Below are positions 45,653-54,100 of a stretch of 64,000 nucleotides of DNA, piece after piece. The stretch is from Pleodorina starrii. Taxonomy: Eukaryota; Chlorophyta; Chlorophyceae; Chlamydomonadales; Volvocaceae. Every line of letters begins with the position of its first letter. Position 1 is the stretch's first letter. The translations under genes and the position numbers were made by a program. Location: the NCBI GenBank assembly GCA_030267565.1, contig BRXU01000017.1, forward strand, positions 1,272,501-1,336,500, given 5' to 3'. The notes under the pieces were generated by a model. The model did no database searches. It worked only from the letters and a program-made list of their open reading frames with translations, and had not been told where the DNA came from.

Positions 45653-46431
45653 TCTTGCGGCCTTCTGTGAGACTGTCGTGCACCGTTGGTGTCGGTACAT
45701 TTCCGGGACAAATGCCCGGTGAGGGCGCGGAGAGACGCTAGGAAGGACCCTCGAGCGTATCTGGACGTATCTCCATCTTATGGGAGATATTACGGTCGTA
45801 CTGCTCGTCCAAACGAGCTCCTACCTAGGCGCGAGCGCTTCCTGCTGGAAGCGCTTCGCTTGGTCATTACGATGCCGAAGGATATATGATATTGTAACAC
45901 ACAATCAGATCCCCAGCAGCGACTCTCGCTGTGGCGTTAGCCCAAGCCGCCACAATGGTGTCTCACATGCACTAGCGTGGCGCCGGCCGGGCCTGATCAA
46001 CCTGGCTGGCTGCCTTATCGCTTGTGCATTATAGTAGTCAGCTCAGCAGCACTGTTGCTCGCGCGCACGTAGGCGCCGAGCTCGGACCTCACGCTAGGAA
46101 GAAGGAGCGCGGCCTCGCCCCAGCGGTCAGGCCTCGGGGCCAGTACTGGATGCAGTGAGCCCGGCTGCAGTCCAGCTGCTGTCGCGCACGCCCCGCGCGA
46201 GCCCACACCAAGCGAAGCCAAGCCGTTGCGGACGTCCGCGAGCGGCTTTCGGGCTTCGGCACCTAGCTGAGGTCTGCAGACCACGGTTAAGGTGTTAATT
46301 TCCAACGGCACGCACGCCGTTTGGAGGGTAGCCGCGAGCGCTGCCACATCGCTGCCACGGAGCAGCTCAGGACCTAGGCCAGGTCCTCGCGCCACGAGGC
46401 GCCCAACACGCTGGAGGCTTTAGAGGACGCA
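45653..46431. other. Left flank and leader of the retroelement
   Basis: Expected to contain the promoter of the SMP-like gene and the 5' terminal repeat and leader of the retroelement. I could not match any part of it to 56466-58000, so no LTR is called. A hairpin at 45834-45855 is listed separately. Confidence 0.35.
45834..45855. other. Inverted repeat, 9-bp perfect stem, 4-nt loop
   Basis: AGCGCTTCC at 45834-45842 pairs perfectly with GGAAGCGCT at 45847-45855 around TGCT. It lies about 580 bp upstream of the retroelement Gag start. Confidence 0.7.
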
Positions 46432-49400
46432 ATGTCAGCCTTCCAGCTCGCCGACGACTTTGACGTGGGCGACGAGTATGACGCCCCGCGCGAGACGGGG
46501 CTCCTACCTCGCGTGCCTGCGTCGCCAGCCGACCGGCGACATCTTAGCGCGCTTAACAGGGTCGGGCCACAAGACGCCCGGGCCACACAGGCCCGCCTGG
46601 CGGGCGGCCTCAGCCCTCGCGAGTCGCCGGCCTCTCTAGTGACGGCCAACCCGAGCTCGTCACTCAGCCTCCGCCACCTGCCTGAACCAACCAACGGCGG
46701 CACCCCCATTCGTCAGCAGTCGCCTCCTTCTGGCGCCGGCTCCCGCCTCTTTCTCCACAGCCTCCGGAGCATCCACGGCGCCCAACCACCTCGCCCACGT
46801 TCTCCCCCGTCACCCCTGCCCTCCCCGGGGCCTCTGGAGGGCGGCTGGCCGCTCATGGCGGCCGCTGCCGCTCTTAACCCCTATGGTGGCGGCTTTGAGG
46901 CTCTGACGGCCTTGGAGGTGCCCGCCGCCGCCGCCGAGGCGGCAGGCGGGCGCCCCCGGGCAGTGGGAGCTGCGGAGCCGGAGATAGCAGCGGAGACGGG
47001 GGAGCGCGACGCTGCAACCATGCGAGCCGCGGCGGCGGTGGCAGCGGCGATGGACGCCGCGGCCACCGACGCGGCGGCGCGCGCGGCTGCGGAACGGACC
47101 GCGGCGGATACGGCCACCGCACGCGTGTCGGGCGTCACCGCCTTGGCGGACGGGCTTGCTATGGGCGCCGCGGCGGCGCTGGGCGCTCCAGCAGCGCCGG
47201 GCGCCGCGGCGGTACCGGCCGCCCACGCTGGCGTCCCCGGTTGTGATCCGGACCAGCTGCCCGCCCGCCGCCACGCCCTCGCTGGAGGGGCCCGTCGCGT
47301 GCTGGTGCCGGACCACACGCTCGAGGACACGCCGACCACCGCGGTGCCGCCCTACACGCCCCTGTCCGTCTACCACACGGCGGATGAAGATGGTCGCACA
47401 GGGTGGAGGTTTGAGGGCTCGAGCCCCTTGGGGACCGAGCCCGGGCTGCGGGGGAACGGCGGTGTAGGACGGGGGAACCTCCTGCAAGGGGACAGCCCGG
47501 GGTTTGTTTTTGACGCCCCGCGCGTGCAGTTGCCTGCGGGGGGCCCGGCGGAGGGCATAGTTAGGACTGTGCTGGGTTACCGAGAGGTGGCGCAGGGGGG
47601 CGCGCGCCTGCATGCGAGCGTGCAGGAGGATCAGGATCAGGAGGGGGCAGATCGGGATTATGTAGAGAGGCTCATGGCCCGACTGCACCCTGGTGGCGCG
47701 ATTGGCACCAGGCCGGCGACGCGCGGAACGGGTCCTCCGGTGGGCCCGCCTGCGCGGGATGCCGATGAGCTGCAGGCCGTGCTGCACGCCCTGCGGTCCA
47801 TTGGGTACATTCCCCACGCAACCCAGCGCCCCCGCGACGGCGCGGGAGGGGGGCAAGAGCGCCGGGAGTCGCACGGCGACAACACTGCCACCGCCCGTGA
47901 TAGGGCAGGCTCCAACGGGGTTGGGGGCCGGCCGTGGTGGCAAGATTTACAAATGGAGGCCGCCAGCTTCGGACCCGGCCCTGAGACGCCCCCCGACCTG
48001 CTCTGGACTGTTGGGCAGGTGGACACCATCCTCTCTTACCACCAGCAGCGGGGCGCAAGGGGGGGCCGTGTCGCGCAGCTGTATGCCCTGGCGAGCCTGC
48101 GCACTCTGCCCGACACGCCCACAGCCAATCACCTAGTCGGGCTCCCGCTGCCCACACAGGCGGATCCGGCTATCTGGACAATTTCCCTAATGTTGTCCTA
48201 CGTCCCCCATGCCTCCTCCCAGCAGGGTTGCACGGAGGCCGAGCTCTACTGGGTGGAGCTCCGTCATTACCTGAACAGGACCTACCCGCCGGTACCCCGC
48301 CGCGCCACGCTGCCCGCGGGTGCGGCGGGGCTGGGGCCCCCACTTGCGGCACCGCCACCGCAAGCGGCCAATGCCACCTCGCCACCAGGGGCCCCCTCAA
48401 CCGGCGGTGCGCCGCCGACGCCGCCCACGCCGCCGCCTGGCCCCAATCCCCCACCACCTCCCTCTCCTTTGCCGTCCCCCTCTGGCGCCTCGCCGTCGGT
48501 GACACCAGCCGTGACGACGACGCCGTCGGACACGTCGGCCGGCGTGCAACGCCGGCCGGGCGAGATTGTCGCTCTCCCCCAGGACGACTGGGAGCCCGCC
48601 AAACCCGTCCAGGGCCAGGGCTACGAGTTCGACGGGAAGCCCCAAAACTATACAGCCTTCAAGAGCAAGGTGGAGAACTACCTGGTGACGGCGCTGGGGC
48701 CACGGTCTAGTGCCCGCTACAAGCACGCTGATTACAAGCACGTCGTCACCGTGCTGGTCAGCATGTTCCTAAAAGCGGACAGCCCGCCCCGGCGGACGTA
48801 CACGCAGCAGCGAATCGGCGAGCTGCTCGATGATCATTTCGCCGAGTACACGGCCGCTGGCGGGGACGCGGCGCTCTACCGCGGTCAGGCAGCGCCGCGG
48901 GAGGGCGCGCGCAACTTCGTCGACTTCTGGCTCGCCAACGTGCTACAGATCACGGCTGGCAACGGCGCCGTTATCGAGCAGGAGTACGACGCGTACGTGT
49001 ACCCGGTCGGAGTGGACCCAAACACCGCCGTCACCGAGTTCACCAGCCGGTTTTCGCTGCTGCCCGCTGAGACGTACGCCGAGCCAAGGAAGGCGCAATG
49101 GTTCCTGCGTGCCGCCATCCGCGCTCTCGCCGGCTACAAGCAGCTGAAGGAAGCGGTCCTGCGCCTCCGGACCGAAGACAAGTTCCACCTGCTCACGCTC
49201 CGGCAGGCGGCCAATATCATCGGCGCCATGGTGGGGGGATCGGGGCTTTCCGGCCTGCAGCAGCGGCCTCCACACACGCTAAAGGAAGAGGACGACGGCG
49301 TCGGCGGCGGCAGCGGCGGGGGCACAGGTGGCGGCGGCAGTGCCACAGTCGGCGGTGGCTCTGGCAACAACAGTAGCGGCGGCGGCGGCGGCGGCGGCGG

Positions 49401-51105
49401 CAATGGGACAGGCGGCGGAGGCGGCCGCAAGAACCACACGGTCAATGCGTTGGCGCCGTCCGGCAACAGATCCAAGGGCAACGCCCCCCGCGCCGAGCAC
49501 GACCAGGTCACAATGGCGGCGGCCGCGGCGGCAGACCGGATCTGCCCCGAAGGACGCTGGGTAGCCCACCAGGACAAGACCTGCCGCCTGCACCCCTTCC
49601 TGGGCAGCAACCACAAGCAGCGGCACTGCAGGGGGTCCAAGCAGCGCATAGCGACGGATCCGGCGGGGCTGCTGGCGGAGATGCAGGCGAAGGTTCACGA
49701 GGCGCGGCAAGGGCGGGGGCTGCCGGCGGATTTGACGGACAAGTCTGTGCCAGCGTTGGCTTTGGCGCCTAGCGCTTCGCAACGCCAGGTCGACCGCATG
49801 GACGCGCAGCTTCAGCAGCTCCATCAGCTGCTGGCGGCGCAGCGCATCCCGTCGTCAGCTGTATCGGAGGCAGCGGCCCCGCTGCCGGTACAGATGCTCG
49901 CATGGCGGCAGCAAGCAGCGCAGGCGCCACCGCCCCCACCACAGTCGGTGGCCCCCTCGGCAGTATCCTACCACCGGCACCCGGCAACGCCCCAGCTGCA
50001 GCACCCGCCTGCGTCGTACGCGGCCCCCTCCACGCCACCGCCACCGCCACCCTGGCCGGCAGCGGTGGCGATGCCCGCCGCCATGCCGGGCCCATACGAT
50101 GCAGCGCCCCACTCATCCATAGCGCTGCCCTTCGGAACCTACGCCGTCTGCCCGGTCGGCGCGACGGTGGCAGAGCGCATGCCGCCGGGCTTCCAGCAGC
50201 ATAACAGCCATGCACCTGCCAAGGCTCCGGAGAAAGGCCCGGCAGCCGCGCCCGGCTCTTACGACCACACCGCCGTCGCCGTGTTGCCTGGCCCGCTGAC
50301 CCAGGCCATACAGCTACTGGACAATGCACGAAATTGCCTCGTCCAAATGCAGTCGTCGGCCCTGGCCGCGGTAAAGCCAGCGCCGCCGCCACTGGCGGCA
50401 GCGCAGGCAGCACCGCCGGCCGCCGCGCTGGCGTCGCCTGCAGCCGCCCTGCCGCCGTCGCCATCGGCGTCGGCGCTGGTGGCGCTCGCGACGCCGGCAG
50501 CCGCACTGGCGATGACGGACGCCTCGCTCCACCCAGCCAATACGGCCCTGTCGGACCACGACGACCTGGCGCGGCCGCTGCCGTACCTGCAGCAAACCTG
50601 GCCGGCAGAGAGCCTGCTGGTGGGCGGCGAGCTGGTGCGCGACGTGCTGGTCGACACCGGCAGCGCCATCATCATAGTCGCGCAGCGCTTGGCGGATCGG
50701 CTGCAGCTGCGGTGCCAGCCACGGCCCGAGTACACCGTCACCACCGCGGCAGGCCGCTCAACGCTGCTTGGCGAGGTGTGCGGGGGCCTGACGCTCACGT
50801 TCGGTGCCGGTGCTGGTCAGGGCCACACCATCTGGCTGCCGGCCATGCTGGCAGCGGACTCCGGCGCCGAGGCCTATGAGTTGTTGCTGGGCATGCGCGC
50901 ACTGCAGCCGCTTCAGTCCCGACTCGACCTGCGTGAGGGCCGGGAGAAACTTGAGATGTGGCCGCCGGGACACGGGTACCTTGGCATTCCCATCATCATC
51001 CGCTGGCCGTCCCTGGGCGGCGGTGTCGCACCACTAGCCGCGAGCACAGCGGCGCCCACACTTCCACAGCCGCCCCCTCTCGCGGGGGGCGGCGGCTCCT
51101 TATGA
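46432..51105 (+). CDS. gag-pr: Retroelement Gag-protease polyprotein (1,557 aa)
   Basis: One uninterrupted frame from ATG. Residues 1-700 are disordered and rich in Ala, Pro, Gly and Arg. Residues about 715-950 form a helical capsid-like domain (FDGKPQNYTAFKSKVENYL, RTYTQQRIGELL, FTSRFSLL, KAQWFLRAAI), resembling retrotransposon Gag. After a Gly-rich tract, residues about 1036-1070 have a Cys/His cluster (CPEGRW, DKTCRLHP, HKQRHC), which may be a zinc knuckle variant instead of the usual CCHC. Residues about 1395-1510 are a retropepsin-like protease with active site VLVDTGSA and a later LLLGM strand. The frame ends in TTATGA, overlapping the Pol start. This Gag is unusually long for the group. 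Confidence 0.88.
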   Translation: MSAFQLADDFDVGDEYDAPRETGLLPRVPASPADRRHLSALNRVGPQDARATQARLAGGLSPRESPASLVTANPSSSLSLRHLPEPTNGGTPIRQQSPPSGAGSRLFLHSLRSIHGAQPPRPRSPPSPLPSPGPLEGGWPLMAAAAALNPYGGGFEALTALEVPAAAAEAAGGRPRAVGAAEPEIAAETGERDAATMRAAAAVAAAMDAAATDAAARAAAERTAADTATARVSGVTALADGLAMGAAAALGAPAAPGAAAVPAAHAGVPGCDPDQLPARRHALAGGARRVLVPDHTLEDTPTTAVPPYTPLSVYHTADEDGRTGWRFEGSSPLGTEPGLRGNGGVGRGNLLQGDSPGFVFDAPRVQLPAGGPAEGIVRTVLGYREVAQGGARLHASVQEDQDQEGADRDYVERLMARLHPGGAIGTRPATRGTGPPVGPPARDADELQAVLHALRSIGYIPHATQRPRDGAGGGQERRESHGDNTATARDRAGSNGVGGRPWWQDLQMEAASFGPGPETPPDLLWTVGQVDTILSYHQQRGARGGRVAQLYALASLRTLPDTPTANHLVGLPLPTQADPAIWTISLMLSYVPHASSQQGCTEAELYWVELRHYLNRTYPPVPRRATLPAGAAGLGPPLAAPPPQAANATSPPGAPSTGGAPPTPPTPPPGPNPPPPPSPLPSPSGASPSVTPAVTTTPSDTSAGVQRRPGEIVALPQDDWEPAKPVQGQGYEFDGKPQNYTAFKSKVENYLVTALGPRSSARYKHADYKHVVTVLVSMFLKADSPPRRTYTQQRIGELLDDHFAEYTAAGGDAALYRGQAAPREGARNFVDFWLANVLQITAGNGAVIEQEYDAYVYPVGVDPNTAVTEFTSRFSLLPAETYAEPRKAQWFLRAAIRALAGYKQLKEAVLRLRTEDKFHLLTLRQAANIIGAMVGGSGLSGLQQRPPHTLKEEDDGVGGGSGGGTGGGGSATVGGGSGNNSSGGGGGGGGNGTGGGGGRKNHTVNALAPSGNRSKGNAPRAEHDQVTMAAAAAADRICPEGRWVAHQDKTCRLHPFLGSNHKQRHCRGSKQRIATDPAGLLAEMQAKVHEARQGRGLPADLTDKSVPALALAPSASQRQVDRMDAQLQQLHQLLAAQRIPSSAVSEAAAPLPVQMLAWRQQAAQAPPPPPQSVAPSAVSYHRHPATPQLQHPPASYAAPSTPPPPPPWPAAVAMPAAMPGPYDAAPHSSIALPFGTYAVCPVGATVAERMPPGFQQHNSHAPAKAPEKGPAAAPGSYDHTAVAVLPGPLTQAIQLLDNARNCLVQMQSSALAAVKPAPPPLAAAQAAPPAAALASPAAALPPSPSASALVALATPAAALAMTDASLHPANTALSDHDDLARPLPYLQQTWPAESLLVGGELVRDVLVDTGSAIIIVAQRLADRLQLRCQPRPEYTVTTAAGRSTLLGEVCGGLTLTFGAGAGQGHTIWLPAMLAADSGAEAYELLLGMRALQPLQSRLDLREGREKLEMWPPGHGYLGIPIIIRWPSLGGGVAPLAASTAAPTLPQPPPLAGGGGSL

Positions 51106-54100
51106 GCGCCGCCGAAGCGGCGGGGATGCGGGACCCCGCCGCCTGGATGCCGGGGCTGTTGGACAGCGACAGCGACAGCGAGTATGACGACGGGCTGCTA
51201 CAGCCGGCAGACTTCACGCCGGAGGGGAAGCGCATGCTACCACCCGAGGCGAAATACGAGGTCACGCCAGGCAAGTGGCTGCTGTGCCAGCGCAGCGAGA
51301 TGACTCCGGAGCTGAAGCGGCGGTTCCTGGACCTGGTGGGTCGCAACGACGACATCTTCGCGCGCAGCATGCGGGATCTGGGCGAGTACCGCGGCGACGT
51401 AGGGCCTGCCCGCATCGAGCTGGCGCATCAGCGGCCGATCTATCAGCGCCCGCGCTCCCACAGCGCGGAGGAGTACGCCGCCATGGACGCAGCCTGCCAG
51501 GAGCTGCTGGAAGCCGGGATCATCGAGGAGAGCCGCTCAAGCTCCTTCGCCATGAACTCCACCCTGCCGCCCAAGCGAGCGGCGGACGGCACCTGGACGC
51601 AGCGGCGGTTTTGCCAGGACGCGCGCGAGCTCAACGCCGCCACGCTGCCTGACCTGCACCTATCGCCGCTGCCAGAGCAGCTTTTCCAGCAAGTGGGCGA
51701 TGCTACGTGGCTGACCAAGATGGACTGCCGGGCCGCCTTCCTGCAGATCCCGCTGGCGCCCGAGCACCGGGAGCGCACTAGCTTCTGGTGGCGCCGGCGG
51801 CTGATGCAGTACAAGCGCCTGGTGTACGGCCTGCGGAATGCCACCGCCCACTTTCAGCGCGTCATGGACCACGCCATCCGCAAGCACGGCCTGGAGGAGT
51901 TCGTCGTCTGCTATGTGGACGACTTGCTTATCTACAGCCAAACGGCGGAGCAGCACCTTGAGCACCTGGCTCGGGTGTTCGCCATGCTGCGGGAGATTGG
52001 CATCCGGCTCCACCCGGAGAAGACGCTGGTGGGCGGTGACGCGGTGGAGTTCCTGGGCTTCATGGTGTCGGCGCAGGGCCTGTCGCCGACACGCGCCAAG
52101 GTGGAGGCGCTGCTGGCGCTTGAGCCGCCGAACTCGTCGGCGGCTGTACGGCGGCTGCTGGGCATGTTCTCGTATTACCGGGGGCTTGTTCCGCACTTCG
52201 CTGACATCACCGCGCCACTCAACCCGTTGACTAGCACCAAGTACGTGTGGCAGCCCAGCTCGAGGGGGCCGGAGCAACAGGCAGCGCTGGACGAACTCAA
52301 GCGGATCTACACCCAGATGGACGGGCCGGTGTTGCGGCGGGTCCAGCCGGACCGGCCGCTTATCCTGCATACGGACTTCTCGGGCGTGGGCATCAGCGGC
52401 ATCCTCGGGCAGTTGGACGACAGTGGGCAGGAGTACCTGTGCGCGGCAGTCTCAAGATCGCTCAACGTGCACGAACGTAGGTACGACAGCTACAAGGGCG
52501 AGCTGCTGGCGGTGGTGTGGGCGTGCAAGATGTTCTACCCTTACCTAGCGGCCCGCCACTTCACCGTCGTCACGGACCACGCGCCGCTGCTGTGGCTCAT
52601 GTCGCAGCAAGACGGCCTGCCGGCGCAGTATGCCCGGTGGGCCTTGCAGCTGCAGGCGTTTGCCTTCGACGTGGCGCACCGGCCCGGCAAGCTGCACCAA
52701 AACGCCGACGCCCTCAGCCGCCACCCGCTCACGTCTGCACACGACGGCACAGGCGCACGCGTCGACGAGGAGGGCGACCCGCTGCACCCGCCACCCGTGC
52801 TCGTTCAGTACCCGGGCGCGAGCTGGCCGCTGTACGCATACTCGCGTGCGCCGGAAGGCGTGCAGGCGCCGGCAGCGGTCGTCACGCACTTGGCAGCCGT
52901 AGCCAGGTGCTCAGCGGCCCTCGCCCGGCGTTTCTCAGTGCAGCATGACCTGGAGGACCCGGCCACCAGCCTGGCCGCCGCCCCCGAGGCAGTCGGGCCG
53001 CTCGCTGGTCTGACACACCTCGCTGGCCCAGTGCCCGCTGCACGCGCCGCATATCTTTGCGTGCACGCGGTGTGTGCTGTGGTCAGTGTGGGGCTGCCGG
53101 TCATGGCGGCATCGGAGCTGGAGATCGACGACGAGCTGGAGGCCTTGGCGGCGGGACAGCCCGCCGCCGGGGATACGGAGGCCTTGGCGGCGGGGCAACC
53201 TGCCGCTGGGGAGCTGGAGGCCTTGGCGGCGGGGCAACCTGCCGCCGGGGTGTCGGCGCCTGGCAGCCCCTCGGGGCCGCCGGTCGCCGGCGATACTACA
53301 TTGCACATTGCCGTTGCGCTCGTTCGCGACGAAGCCGCTGCACTACGGCGGCTGCGCGCGGTTTCGGCGCTTGCGCTGCGCCTCCGCGCTGGAACAGGGG
53401 AGATTCTCGGAGTCAACACAGCACTTGTTCAACACGTCCTCTTTCCGGCAGCAGTAGGGGGCACTGGGGTTACGATTCTGGAGCTGCCGGGCGGCCTCGC
53501 TTCTGGCCTGCTCGCGTGCCTGGGTTTGGGTTTTCAGATACAGCGCTACGTGCACCTCTCATGCGACGCCCGCGAGCGGCGCGCGGTGGCACAACTTGTG
53601 CCTGTTTGGGGGATGCATTACGATGGGCAGCTTTCAGCAGGGGCTTGGGATTCGGGGCTAGTACCGGAGTTTAGCACACCCACGGAGCTTCTTCACTGGG
53701 GAGCGTCAGCAGCAGCCGTCGAGGCAATGGGCTTGGGGGACACGTCTGTGTGTTTAGTAGTAGGCAGCTGGGGGGGATCCACGTCCTGGGATACGCAGCA
53801 CGTAGTTAGTTTCTTGGGGGGATTGCAGCACTATCGCAGAGAGCGGCGTCTACCGCCGCCGGCCTTCCTTCTTGAGGGCCCTCACATCAGCATCGACGCG
53901 GCGCCGGAGGCGGGTTGGCCCCTGGGCTTGCCATCGCCTCTCGACGCCGCCGTCACTGGCGCGGCAGTTCACCGCTTGAGCTGCCTTTACACTAACCTCG
54001 CCAACGCGGTGCACTTGCAGCACTGCCTCGCTCAGCTGCGGCCACCAGAGGGCCGCAGCCTGGCCGCGCTGCTGCCGCCTGGGCATAGCCCGGCGGCGGC

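Noticed and set aside
46810..47943. Minus-strand frame of 377 residues
   Set aside because: Antisense shadow of the retroelement Gag frame, with no domain.
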